Below, in pieces: positions 8,986-17,307 of a stretch of DNA of 64,000 bases (its first letter is position 1; each line of letters opens with the position of its first letter). The notes beneath the pieces are model-generated. The model was given only the letters and a program-made list of their open reading frames with translations. It was not told where the DNA came from and ran no database searches. The DNA lies in assembly GCF_002885955.2 (NCBI RefSeq), contig NZ_POQS01000004.1, positions 18,519-82,518 on the forward strand, in the 5' to 3' direction. Origin of the DNA: Achromobacter pulmonis. GTDB taxonomy: Bacteria > Pseudomonadota > Gammaproteobacteria > Burkholderiales > Burkholderiaceae_B. The translations under genes and the position numbers were made by a program.

Positions 8986-9315
8986 ATGCGTATCACCAAG
9001 CTGTTCGTGTCGGTCGGGTTGGCATCTGCCAGCCTGACCTGTGTTGCGGCCCCGGACGCCACAATCCAAGCGATCTTGACCAAGAACAATTGCCTGGCGT
9101 GCCACGCGGTTGACCGCAAGGTCGTCGGCCCCTCATACAAGGACGTGGGCGCCAAGTTCAAGGACGAACCCGGCGCCGCTGCCCTGCTGCTAGGGAAAAT
9201 CAAGAATGGCAGTGCGGGCACCTGGGGACCTGTGCCGATGCCGCCGAACCCCGGAATTTCAGCCGAGGACGCGAAAAAGGTCGTCGACTGGATACTTGCC
9301 GGCGCGCCAGGCTGA
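8986..9315 (+). CDS. Periplasmic c-type cytochrome, electron acceptor of arsenite oxidase
   Basis: This 109-aa protein has a Sec signal peptide (about residues 1-22, cleaved near VAA-PD), one heme-binding motif CLACH (36-40) and a likely distal ligand Met85 in GPVPMPPNP, as in class I cytochromes c551/c552. It lies 28 bp after aioA behind a good AAAGGAG Shine-Dalgarno sequence and presumably takes electrons from AioB to the terminal oxidase. Genes like this commonly follow aioBA (often called aioC or cytC). Confidence in the family is high; the redox partner is inferred from position. Confidence 0.93.
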   Translation: MRITKLFVSVGLASASLTCVAAPDATIQAILTKNNCLACHAVDRKVVGPSYKDVGAKFKDEPGAAALLLGKIKNGSAGTWGPVPMPPNPGISAEDAKKVVDWILAGAPG

Positions 9316-9323
9316 CGCAGAAC

Positions 9324-10418
9324 ATGATCGAAGCTCCGCTGTTGGATCGCCGCAAATCTCCCTCGCTACGGTCAACATCGACCGCCTCGTCAGGCATGGA
9401 CGGCCCGCCCGAAGACCGGCACGGTCGGCCTCTGCATGACTTGCGCATTTCGGTCATAGACCAGTGCAATTTTCGTTGCACCTACTGTATGCCCCGAGAT
9501 CAGTTCGGCGCGGATCATTCATTCCTGCGCCGCGAAGAGCTGCTGACTTTTGATGAGATTGAGAGAGTCGCAAGCGCCTTCATCAGCCTGGGCGTACGTA
9601 AGGTCAGGGTCAGCGGGGGTGAACCGCTGCTGCGCAAAGACGTGGAGCATCTTATTGCGCGACTGGCGGCGTTGCGTACGCCGTCCGGCGCGCCGATTGA
9701 TCTGGCCATGACCACCAACGGGTCTTTATTGGCACGCAAGGCCCAGGGGCTGGCCGCCGCCGGGTTGCGGCGTCTGAACGTCAGCCTTGACGCGCTTTCG
9801 CCGTCCATCTTTGCGCGGGTCGCGGACACGACTGCTTCCGTGGATGATGTATTGGCGGGTATAGCCGCAGCCCAGGCTGCGGGCATCCCGCACATCAAGA
9901 TAAATATGGTGGTGCAACGTGGTGTGAATGACGATCAGATCCTGCCGATGGCCCGGCGCTTTCGCGGAACCGCGCACGCGCTGCGCTTCATCGAATTCAT
10001 GGATGTCGGTGCGACCAATGGTTGGAATGCCTCGGCCGTGCTGCCATCCGACGAAGTCCTCAAGAGAATACATGCCGTTTTCCCGCTGACGCCCTTGGCG
10101 CCAACGGTGCGCGGCGAAGTCGCTCGCCGCTGGGCTTACCAAGACGGGCTAGGAGAAATCGGTTTGATTTCTAGCGTCAGCCACCCATTCTGCGGCGATT
10201 GCTCAAGGGCAAGGGTCTCGGCCGACGGCAAGCTCTATACCTGTCTGTTTGCCGAACAAGGCGATGACATACGTTTGCAATTGAGGTCGGAGTCGAATCC
10301 ACAAATGCTGATCAACGGCTTGGCTGAGCGGTGGCGATCCCGCAACGATCGATACTCAGAGGTTCGAACGTTACAACCACGCCAACAAAAGATCGAGATG
10401 AGCTACATCGGCGGCTAG
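9324..10418 (+). CDS. moaA: MoaA, GTP 3',8-cyclase for molybdenum cofactor
   Basis: This radical-SAM enzyme carries out the first step of molybdopterin synthesis, from GTP. The N-terminal cluster motif is Cys48, Cys52 and Cys55 (CNFRCTYC). The C-terminal cluster region (CGDCSRARVS) and the conserved terminal Gly-Gly (SYIGG) are present, so the enzyme looks intact. The ATG at 9324 gives 364 aa; the later ATG at 9396 would give the more usual length and is equally possible, since neither has a strong Shine-Dalgarno sequence. It follows the cytochrome by 8 bp and probably boosts cofactor supply for AioA when the operon is induced. It overlaps the end of the convergent arsR gene. Confidence 0.94.
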   Translation: MIEAPLLDRRKSPSLRSTSTASSGMDGPPEDRHGRPLHDLRISVIDQCNFRCTYCMPRDQFGADHSFLRREELLTFDEIERVASAFISLGVRKVRVSGGEPLLRKDVEHLIARLAALRTPSGAPIDLAMTTNGSLLARKAQGLAAAGLRRLNVSLDALSPSIFARVADTTASVDDVLAGIAAAQAAGIPHIKINMVVQRGVNDDQILPMARRFRGTAHALRFIEFMDVGATNGWNASAVLPSDEVLKRIHAVFPLTPLAPTVRGEVARRWAYQDGLGEIGLISSVSHPFCGDCSRARVSADGKLYTCLFAEQGDDIRLQLRSESNPQMLINGLAERWRSRNDRYSEVRTLQPRQQKIEMSYIGG

Positions 10419-10894
10419 GTAGCCGCCGAGGCGCCAGCCTTTTTCTTGGCGCTACGAAGTGGCTTTTTGTTCGGGATGATGTCGCAGTCGCAGTGGCCCG
10501 CCAACGCAGCGATGACGGGCGCGCAAGCCTCGGGATGGCCATGGCAGCAATCGGTCAACATGAACGACATCAACGAGCCCATGACGCCTACGTCGGCACG
10601 ATATATGATGCTTCGCCCCTGGCGGTCTCCCCAGATCAAGCCCGCGCGGGCAAGCACCGACAGATGCTGCGACACCGTGTTGTGGGGGCCCTCCACCATT
10701 TCCGCGATGGCGCCCGCAGGCACCCCTTCCGGCTCGCGCGCCATCAAAAGGCGAAAAATCTCGAGCCGCGTTGGCTGAGAAAGGGCGTGGAATGCGCTTA
10801 GCGCGTGCTGGAAAGACACTCCGTCCCGAGGTAAATCCGGGTTGAAATGGCTGGCAACCGCTGGTGAAGGCGTGGACGTGCTGGCGATGGGCAT
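10415..10894 (-). CDS. ArsR/SmtB-family metalloregulator
   Basis: This winged-helix repressor has the ArsR core (ALSQPTRLEIFRLLM) and recognition helix (PHNTVSQHLSVLARAGLI). The C-terminus is rich in thiols and histidine (CCHGHPEAC, then HCDCD), a likely arsenite-binding site near the end rather than in the recognition helix region. ArsR-type genes of this kind lie beside aio operons in other bacteria (aioF). The start is uncertain. The frame extends to an ATG at 10978, but a promoter-like TATAGT and a dyad lie inside that extension, so I prefer the ATG at 10894 (159 aa). It is convergent with moaA, overlapping by 4 bp. Confidence 0.85.
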   Translation of the reverse strand: MPIASTSTPSPAVASHFNPDLPRDGVSFQHALSAFHALSQPTRLEIFRLLMAREPEGVPAGAIAEMVEGPHNTVSQHLSVLARAGLIWGDRQGRSIIYRADVGVMGSLMSFMLTDCCHGHPEACAPVIAALAGHCDCDIIPNKKPLRSAKKKAGASAAT

Positions 10895-10933
10895 GGAAAT
10901 TCGATAAGTCGGTAGTTCTGTATATCCGGACAG

Positions 10934-10964
10934 ACTATATCGCATAGATGACAGATTAGTGTCA
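10934..10964 (-). promoter_or_regulatory. Candidate arsR promoter and dyad
   Basis: On the minus strand TATAGT (10939-10934) is preceded at 19 nt by TGACAC. The -10 overlaps a short dyad CTAT-GCGAT-ATAG (10947-10935), as expected if ArsR represses itself. Spacing is long, so this is tentative. Confidence 0.3.
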
Positions 10965-10995
10965 GCAACATTTGACATGCGAAAGCGGCCGCCGC

Positions 10996-11033
10996 AAAAA
11001 AATGGGGCGAATGCCAGCCCCCAGCATCGCCCC
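10996..11033 (-). terminator. Intrinsic terminator after the phoX-like gene
   Basis: On the minus strand GGGGCGA pairs with TCGCCCC (outer stem; inner GC pairs extend it) and is followed by seven T residues (10996-11002 on plus are A). It lies about 50 bp past the phoX-like stop codon. Confidence 0.8.
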
Positions 11034-11084
11034 GCAAAGTTGTCGACGAATCGACGATGTTGGCCCTACTTATGGTTTTGGGTA

Positions 11085-13355
11085 TCAGGTTCCGATACGG
11101 CCGCCGTCATCCTTCGTAATTACGATCGTCGCGGAGCGGGGCCGTTTGCCAGCTCCATACCCAGCATTGCTTGGCCATTGGCTGGTGTACTTGGAAGGAT
11201 CAGCGAGGTTGGCTTGGTCCGTGTTTTCGCCAGGATGTTGGATGTTGACAAAAATGGCCTTGCCATCGGGTGTTTCGCAGAACCCCGTAATTTCGCATCC
11301 AACCGGGCCCACCAGAAAGCGCTTGAGCTGCTCTGCCGCTGGCGGCTTACCGACGTAGGTATCCACCGTAAGCGTGCTGCCGTCTCCCTTGGGATAAGTC
11401 AGGGATTTCTTCGCCCCATCACCAACCTGCCCGGGGCGCGCGGCCAACATCATGCAGTTGGTCACGTCGGTGTAGGCGCCGTCATCGGTCTGCAGCCAGC
11501 ACAGACCCGTTACCGCACTGAACACCAGACCATCCGGGCCTGAAAAGTCCTGGTCATCGGTAAGACTGGACAGGTTTACGGTCGTGACATCGGCGTCGGC
11601 TTGCGCGCCGAACAGGTACACATCCCATTCGAAGCGATCGCCATCACCGGCCGCTGCCGATTCCTTGATACGAATGATGTGTCCGTTGGGGTTGCCAGTC
11701 TGGCTAGCGCCACCCTTCATATCGGTGTACACGCGAGGATTGGCGGAGTCGGGCTCATACTGCGAGCCGGTGGGATCAACGCGGCGGCTGCTGTTGTTCG
11801 TCAACGTGCAATAGAGTTCGCCGTTCGCGGGGTTCACGCCACACCATTCGGGCCGATCCATCTTGGTTGCACCGGCGGCATCGGCCGCCAAGCGGGCATT
11901 AACTGCCACATCGGCCTGATCGGAAAAGGGGTAGGTCGCATACCCGCTGACCGCCGAGTTCTGCATCGACAGTTCCAACCACGAGCCGGTTCCATCTTCT
12001 GAGAACTGGGCCGCAAAGAGTGTGCCGTTATCAAGATACTTGTCGCCCACAGCGATACGACTGATCGCGTCTGCGTCCGCGTGATCCCAATTGGCCGACG
12101 AGACCCACTTGTAGAGGTACTCGCCACGAGCGTCGTCGCCCATATATACGATGATCGGTTGACCCGCGACGGCCGTGCGGAAAGCGGCCGATTCATGGGC
12201 AAACCGGCCCAAAGCCGAGCGCTTTTTCGCCTTTCTGCTGCGGTCGTAAGCATCCACCTCGACGACGTAGCCCTGGCCGTTCATCTCGTTGCGGTAGTCG
12301 TCGCTACCGTCAGCCGACGCGCCAGACTGGCTGATTATCCAGCGAGCATATCGGTCGTCCGCGCCGGCCGATTCCCAGCCGTGGCGCGACGCAGCGCCTT
12401 GATTGCGTCCATAGCGCCGAAGCGAGGTGACAGATTTGTCATTCCCGCGGGCTGCATCGTCCGCAGCGTCTCGCGTGAAATAACCGTACCAGTTTTCCTC
12501 GCCAGTCAGAAAGGTGCCCCAAGGGGTCTTTCCCGTGCCGCAGTTGTTGAGGGTGCCGCGCGTCCGCGTCGCATCGGGCGAGTACTTCGTCACCAGCAGC
12601 GGGTTACCGCGGGCGGGGCCGGCGATCTCGATTTCGGAAAGCGCCGTGAGTCGGAAATTGAACAACGAATCGGGAACCGTGACCCAGGAATTGCCGGCTT
12701 TCTTTACCTCGACAACCGACACTCCATGAATGGCGATCTCCTTGTCAACCTCGGCGGCTGGCCGGGGTAGCGTACTCGTGCCCCCATTTGCATGTAGGAA
12801 GAACGAACTGAGCCCTTCGTTCGTCGTGGCCTCATGGTTGACCGCCAGCAGCCCGCGATCCGTCGAGCTTGCCGACGGCCGGTTGTCAGCACCAAGGCCG
12901 AACCATTCCATGCCATCGTGGTGGTCACCAGCACGCTTGTCGAAATCGTTGTCCGTGCCATCGTTCTTGTAGGCAAGCACTCCCGCGGCGAGCGGGTCAC
13001 CCAAGCCATAGAGCACTTGCGCGGTGTATCCGGAGGGAACGCTGACCGCGTCTGCCAATGATTTCGGAACCGCGCCGAAATTGAGCAGTTTTTCCGGGGG
13101 CTCCGTGGAAGGTGCTCCTGTGGGCGGCGTGTCCGGGCTATCGACATCGCTGTCGTCGTCTCCGTCGCCATTACAGCCCGCCAGGCCAACCCCGAACAGG
13201 GCAGAGCCCACCGTTGCCATGCCTCCCTTCAGAATCCGGCGTCGACTCAAGCGGGTTTGTAGCACCGCGTCGAATGTCGGATTTGGCGATGTGTTCGAGT
13301 CCTCGTCATTGAAGTCCACGACGGGCGCATCCATGTTGGTCTTCATATTGTCCAT
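11085..13355 (-). CDS. PhoX-like alkaline phosphatase, Tat-exported lipoprotein
   Basis: This 756-aa protein matches the PhoX (DUF839) family, calcium/iron-dependent phosphatases that release phosphate from monoesters. A twin-arginine motif (SRRRILKGG, about residues 37-45) is followed by a hydrophobic stretch ending in a lipobox (GLAGC, Cys near 61) and then a flexible acidic linker rich in Asp, Pro and Thr. It should therefore be a lipid-anchored protein exported folded. It sits between arsR and the degraded half of the island, with its own terminator. A Pho-box-like sequence with correct spacing precedes it (13380-13413). Arsenate mimics phosphate, so a phosphate-scavenging enzyme beside aio makes biological sense; the direct link is inference. 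Confidence 0.87.
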   Translation of the reverse strand: MDNMKTNMDAPVVDFNDEDSNTSPNPTFDAVLQTRLSRRRILKGGMATVGSALFGVGLAGCNGDGDDDSDVDSPDTPPTGAPSTEPPEKLLNFGAVPKSLADAVSVPSGYTAQVLYGLGDPLAAGVLAYKNDGTDNDFDKRAGDHHDGMEWFGLGADNRPSASSTDRGLLAVNHEATTNEGLSSFFLHANGGTSTLPRPAAEVDKEIAIHGVSVVEVKKAGNSWVTVPDSLFNFRLTALSEIEIAGPARGNPLLVTKYSPDATRTRGTLNNCGTGKTPWGTFLTGEENWYGYFTRDAADDAARGNDKSVTSLRRYGRNQGAASRHGWESAGADDRYARWIISQSGASADGSDDYRNEMNGQGYVVEVDAYDRSRKAKKRSALGRFAHESAAFRTAVAGQPIIVYMGDDARGEYLYKWVSSANWDHADADAISRIAVGDKYLDNGTLFAAQFSEDGTGSWLELSMQNSAVSGYATYPFSDQADVAVNARLAADAAGATKMDRPEWCGVNPANGELYCTLTNNSSRRVDPTGSQYEPDSANPRVYTDMKGGASQTGNPNGHIIRIKESAAAGDGDRFEWDVYLFGAQADADVTTVNLSSLTDDQDFSGPDGLVFSAVTGLCWLQTDDGAYTDVTNCMMLAARPGQVGDGAKKSLTYPKGDGSTLTVDTYVGKPPAAEQLKRFLVGPVGCEITGFCETPDGKAIFVNIQHPGENTDQANLADPSKYTSQWPSNAGYGAGKRPRSATIVITKDDGGRIGT

Positions 13356-13379
13356 TTATCCGGATTTAACGAAGTAATG

Positions 13380-13413
13380 AATGTAGGCGGCGCCAATTAC
13401 TTTTTCATGACGG
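13380..13413 (-). promoter_or_regulatory. Candidate Pho box and -10 of the phoX-like gene
   Basis: The minus strand reads CCGTCAT-GAAA-AAGTAAT (13413-13396), then 10 nt, then TACATT (13385-13380). The first half matches the Pho-box repeat CTGTCAT in 6 of 7 positions, the second in 4 of 7. The 10-nt gap to the -10 is the same as at pstS and ppk in this window. Confidence 0.4.
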
Positions 13414-14249
13414 ATCGGACCTTCTTTTCAAGCCGTAGTGGGCTAGGTGATAGAGCCTAACCGCACGAGAAGGAGTGGTTATACGAAGCGGTACTGGACG
13501 ACAGACCGCTTGGGGTCGAGGCTGTGTAAAAACTCGTGATGGACATGTTTTCGGGGGTAATCAAACCCTTCCCTCAACTCCGATCGTCGATCCTGAGTTG
13601 ACCTGCGAAGCCAACTTACGACATGACCCGCAGCACGGTGAATTTTCACACAGCCTCGGCCGAAAGCGGCCCGCTGTAAACAATGGTATGTCGAGAGCAA
13701 TCAACGTTGGGCTGCTGTTTCCGGCATGGATTGCCAATACCGAAACGGACGGACGTGGGGGTACCGACTAGGCGCCTCGCCAGCATCACGCAATAGTTGC
13801 GTTCGGAGCATGACGGCGCGTCCCCCTAAATTTGGCACAGAAATCGGACCTCCGAAGGCTAAATCCGGCTGGAGGCTGCAGCAGCACTTGTATATCGAAA
13901 AATCTCGATTCCGTAATTCGATAGCGCAAATCCCAAGTCAGATGAGTTTCGACACCTCCCTTGGTGCTGCCGAGTCCGGCGCAAAGCGAGGACAGCGGTA
14001 CGACTGCGGGAATTTTCTTCGTGGATCAAAGACATAGGCGATCCCCCCCCGCAAGCCGCAGCTACGCCGCCATACCGTACCTACATGAAGGAATGTACGG
14101 TACGCAACTTTCCCAGGTACGACCGTACCTCGTTCGGAGCCGAGACCACAGACATCAGCTGAAAGTTCGGGCTGGTGAATTCCGCCTAGCAAGAGATAAG
14201 GTAGTCCCTGCCAAAGCCGAGATTGCTCCTCCCCTCTACTGCGCGCTAA
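13414..14249. other. Gene-free stretch with insertion-element remnant
   Basis: No frame here has a convincing start, Shine-Dalgarno sequence or recognisable protein. It contains the short element with inverted ends at 13516-13659 and a bulged hairpin near 14070-14105 built on TACCGTAC and GTACGGTA. The remainder is probably degraded island DNA. Confidence 0.6.
13516..13659. repeat. Short element with IS-like inverted repeats (MITE or deleted IS)
   Basis: The ends TCGAGGCTGTGTAAAAACTC (13516-13535) and, read inverted, CCGAGGCTGTGTGAAAATTC (13659-13640) match at 17 of 20 positions. Similarity continues outward for about 15 bp around a shared CCGCTT. About 100 bp separates the ends, too short for a transposase. 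This fits a miniature element or an internally deleted insertion sequence. I do not see a clear target duplication. Confidence 0.6.
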
Positions 14250-14522
14250 CCTCGTCGCGCCCCTATATCTCATGCGAGCGCCCCCGCGAAGAGTCCTGCC
14301 AACCATAAAGCCGATTTTGCGGAGAATGACGAACGATTTTTTCGGCTCGTTCCTCCAACAGCGGACGAACTCACAGCAATACTGAAAGGACACCTCCTGG
14401 TCGAAGAGCAACTGCGATCCATTACCCGTTCGTCAGTCGCCAACCCTCGCTACTTTGACGAAGCGAAGTGTTGGTTTGCACTGAAAACTGACCCAGCGTT
14501 TGCATCGAAAACTGACCCAGCC

Positions 14523-15314
14523 CTAATTTGATTGGGTCAGGGTTGCCACAGATTTGGCTGTTTTACGCTCCTTTTTGGGCTGCGTGCTGCTGTTTTTGAA
14601 TCGGTAGCTGTCGTTGCCGGTCTCGACGATGTGGCAGTGGTGGGTGAGTCGGTCGAGCAACGCAGTCGTCATTTTTGCGTCCCCAAATATGTTTGCCCAT
14701 TCAGCGAAGCTGAGATTGGTGGTGATGATGAGGCTTGTGTGCTCGTAGAGCTTGCTGATGAGGTGAAACAGCAGCGCACCGCCGGCTTGGCTGAATGGCA
14801 GATACCCGAGTTCGTCGAGAATCACGACGTGCGAGTGCATGAGCCGGTGGGCGAGGTGTCCAGCTTTGCCGGCCTGCTTCTCGAGCTCCAACGTGTTCAC
14901 CAACTCGATCGTGGAGAAGAAGCGAACTCGGCGACGCAGGTGTTCGATGGCGTGAACCGCGAAGGCCGTCGCCAGATGCGTCTTGCCGGTGCCAGGGCCG
15001 CCAACTAATACGACATTGTGAGCGGGTTCGATGAACTCGCCGCGGTGCAGTTGCCGAACAAGGGCTTCGTTGACCTCGCTGCATCCGAAGTCAAAGCCTT
15101 GTAAGTCTCGATATGCTGGGAACTTGGCCACCTTCATCTGATAGGCAATAGATCGCACCTCTCGCTCAGTAAGCTCGGCCCGTAGAAGCTGGCTCAAGAT
15201 GGGAGAGCAGCTCTGGCATGCCGGAGAGTCTTGCTGCACGAGGTCGGTGAGCGCTTGAGCCATACCGTGCAGCTTGAGCGCCTTCAAGCGCTCGATCATG
15301 AGTTCATGCTGCAT
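14523..15314 (-). CDS. istB: IstB, IS21 transposition helper ATPase
   Basis: This 263-aa AAA+ ATPase has Walker [10 protein letters not shown] (about residues 104-112) and Walker [13 protein letters not shown]. IstB loads onto target DNA and stimulates the IstA transposase. It starts inside the end of istA (11-bp overlap), the usual coupled arrangement, and its stop lies close to the left end of the element. Length is normal for the family, and no frameshift is seen. Confidence 0.95.
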   Translation of the reverse strand: MQHELMIERLKALKLHGMAQALTDLVQQDSPACQSCSPILSQLLRAELTEREVRSIAYQMKVAKFPAYRDLQGFDFGCSEVNEALVRQLHRGEFIEPAHNVVLVGGPGTGKTHLATAFAVHAIEHLRRRVRFFSTIELVNTLELEKQAGKAGHLAHRLMHSHVVILDELGYLPFSQAGGALLFHLISKLYEHTSLIITTNLSFAEWANIFGDAKMTTALLDRLTHHCHIVETGNDSYRFKNSSTQPKKERKTAKSVATLTQSN

Positions 15315-16845
15315 GACGTGGCTCCTGAGTGCGGAGGGTGTCGTAGCGGCCGACGTTCGCCTCGGGTTCGACTGTGAGCGAGAGCGCTTGGGGCGCCGTC
15401 AGCGGCGGTAGCGGTGTGCCGTCGAGCAGTCGGCTCAAGATGTTGAGAATGGTTTGCTTCGATGGCGTACCGGCCTCCAGCGCTAAGGTCACTGCGGCGA
15501 GGACCAGTTGCTCGTCATGCAACAAGACCAACGACAGGATCTCCACCATCTCTCTATCCCCGCCAGCGTGAGGCAGAAGCCGTGCCTGAAGTTGGCGAAA
15601 TGCTTCCGGCAACGCGGTGAACGGCGCCCCATTGCGCAGCGCGCCAGGCTTGCGTTGCAGCACGGCGAGATAATGCCGCCAGTCGTAGAAAGTGGCACCA
15701 CGGTCATGGCGCCGGTTGATGTGGCGAGGATGCTGCGCGATGACGTGACCTTCGGCGACGACCACGAGGCGATCTGCATAGACCCGCAAACTCACGGGCA
15801 GGTTGGCGTAGGACGCGGGGACGCTATAGCGGTCACGTTCGAAGGCGATCAAGCATGTGGGGGAAACGCGCTTGGTGTGTTCCACAAAGCCGTCGAACGG
15901 CTGGCCAACAGGCATCAGAAATGGGCGTTCCTCGGACCATATCTGCCAGATGCTCTGGTCACATGCCGGATGGCGTATCTGTTGCCACAGCCTGACGCAC
16001 TCGTCGGCCAACCAGTCGTTAAGCGCTTCCAAGCTCGAAAAGTGGGGCAGGCGTTGCCAGATCCGCCTCCGGCTATCCTGCACGTTCTTCTCGATCTGTC
16101 CCTTCTCCCAGCCTGACGCGGGGTTGCAGAACTGCGCATCAAACAAATAGTGGCTGACCATGCTGGAGAATCTGGCGTTGACCTCGCGTGACTTGCCGCG
16201 GCCGACCCTATCCACAGCGGTCTTCATGTTGTCGTAGATACCTCGACGCGGGATGCCTCCCCACGCCACAAAAGCGTGATGGTGCGCATCGAACAGCATC
16301 TCATGCGTCTGGAGCCAGTAGGCGCGCAGGAAGAAGGCGCGACTGTGGCAAAGCTTGAACTGCGCGATCTGGAGCTTGGTGCGCTCGCCGTTGATCACCG
16401 CACTGTCCTCGCTCCAGTCAAACTGAAAGGCGTCGCCTGGTGCGAACGTCAATGGCACGAACGTGCCCCGTCCTGAAGTCTGAGATCGTTCCTGTTGTTC
16501 CTGTCGCCATCGTCGCGCGAAAGCGGCAACACGGTCGTAAGAGCCCGTGTAGCCTAGAGCGCAGAGATCCTGGTGCAGCTGCAATAGCGAGCGTCGCTGC
16601 TTGCGTGTGCGGTTGGCCTCGGCCTTGAGCCATGCCGAGAGCTTCTCCGCATAGCCGTCTAGAACGGTAGGCCCAGCCGCACGGCTGTAGGTTGGTTCAA
16701 TGGTGCCCGAGCGCAGATAGCGTCGCACCGTGTTGCGCGATATGCCAAGTCGCTTGGCAATCTCTCGTAAAGAGACATGATCACGCAAGTGCCAACGGCG
16801 AATAATGCTGAGAAGAGCCACGTCGATCACTCCTGTCTCCTGCAC
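15304..16845 (-). CDS. istA: IstA, IS21 transposase
   Basis: This 513-aa DDE transposase has an N-terminal helix-turn-helix ([20 protein letters not shown], about residues 24-43). The catalytic triad is visible as Asp in FQFDWSED, Asp in GIYDNMK and Glu in [10 protein letters not shown]-terminal Mu-transposase-like region completes it. It reads through the full element from the right end and overlaps istB. The gene looks intact. Its nearest named relative cannot be decided without a search. Confidence 0.95.
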   Translation of the reverse strand: MQETGVIDVALLSIIRRWHLRDHVSLREIAKRLGISRNTVRRYLRSGTIEPTYSRAAGPTVLDGYAEKLSAWLKAEANRTRKQRRSLLQLHQDLCALGYTGSYDRVAAFARRWRQEQQERSQTSGRGTFVPLTFAPGDAFQFDWSEDSAVINGERTKLQIAQFKLCHSRAFFLRAYWLQTHEMLFDAHHHAFVAWGGIPRRGIYDNMKTAVDRVGRGKSREVNARFSSMVSHYLFDAQFCNPASGWEKGQIEKNVQDSRRRIWQRLPHFSSLEALNDWLADECVRLWQQIRHPACDQSIWQIWSEERPFLMPVGQPFDGFVEHTKRVSPTCLIAFERDRYSVPASYANLPVSLRVYADRLVVVAEGHVIAQHPRHINRRHDRGATFYDWRHYLAVLQRKPGALRNGAPFTALPEAFRQLQARLLPHAGGDREMVEILSLVLLHDEQLVLAAVTLALEAGTPSKQTILNILSRLLDGTPLPPLTAPQALSLTVEPEANVGRYDTLRTQEPRHAA

Positions 16846-17307
16846 GGGTACCGAGCAGGATAGTGTTCACGAGGTGGGTCAGAATTAGATGCAAATCAAA
16901 CGTAAAAGTGGGTCAACTCTGCCTGCAAATCAACAGCGAAGCTCACATTCTCTAATGCCTTGTGCTTGGCAAGAGCAGTCGCCGGACACTTTAATGAGGG
17001 CGCATGCTGGGTTGCTGCGGAGCAACTCAATACGGTACGGAATAAGATCGCCCACAGAGCCGAACCTGGACCAGCCGCCGCACTCCTCGACAGGTTTTAT
17101 TCAGTGTGCGAAGCGGAGAGCCGCTGGTCCGCCTGGTCTTCGGCACCGCGAAGCACGGCAAAGCTTTCCCAGTACATTTGTTGCATCTGGGCCACCTTCG
17201 ACGCGTTGCGAGCAGTTGTCCAAGTTTGCTCAGAAACCACTTCAGTGTTGCGCCCACGCCCTTAAGTCTCTCGTGACAAAGGCGGCCCCACCTGATGGAA
17301 GTCTCGG

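Larger units (their letters stand above)
14469..16935 (-). mobile_element. Complete IS21-family insertion sequence
   Basis: The 2467-bp element begins TGTTGGTTTGCA and ends TGCAAATCAACA, so it has the 5'-TG...CA-3' ends of the family. Each end carries two copies of a repeat containing TGACCC next to a TTTGCA-like motif (left 14475-14519, right about 16874-16932), the multiple transposase-binding sites typical of IS21. It encodes istA and istB on the minus strand, both intact, so it may still be active. It interrupts the HEPN-like gene. Confidence 0.92.
14463..16941. repeat. 6-bp target-site duplication GCGAAG flanking the IS
   Basis: GCGAAG occurs at 14463-14468 and again at 16936-16941, immediately outside the element ends. 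IS21-family elements typically duplicate 4-8 bp. An intact duplication indicates a single simple insertion. Confidence 0.85.
14250..17265 (+). pseudogene. HEPN-like small protein gene split by the IS21 element
   Basis: Two coding pieces, 14250-14468 and 16942-17265, join in frame when the IS and one copy of GCGAAG are removed. The joined protein is about 165 aa. It contains LKGHLLVEEQL, then FDEAKLTFSNALCLARA across the junction, then LNTVRNKIAHR. The last part has the R-x4-H spacing of HEPN ribonuclease or RNA-binding domains, and I recall similar small proteins of this pattern. The first piece has no ATG in frame; an ATG at 14272 is one base out, across a run of five C, so an earlier frameshift is likely. 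The gene is convergent with the helicase gene, 42 bp apart. Function unknown; the product is almost certainly lost. Confidence 0.65.

Noticed and set aside
13479..13700. 73-aa minus-strand frame across the short element
   Set aside because: It spans both inverted ends of the element, so it is more likely chance than a gene.
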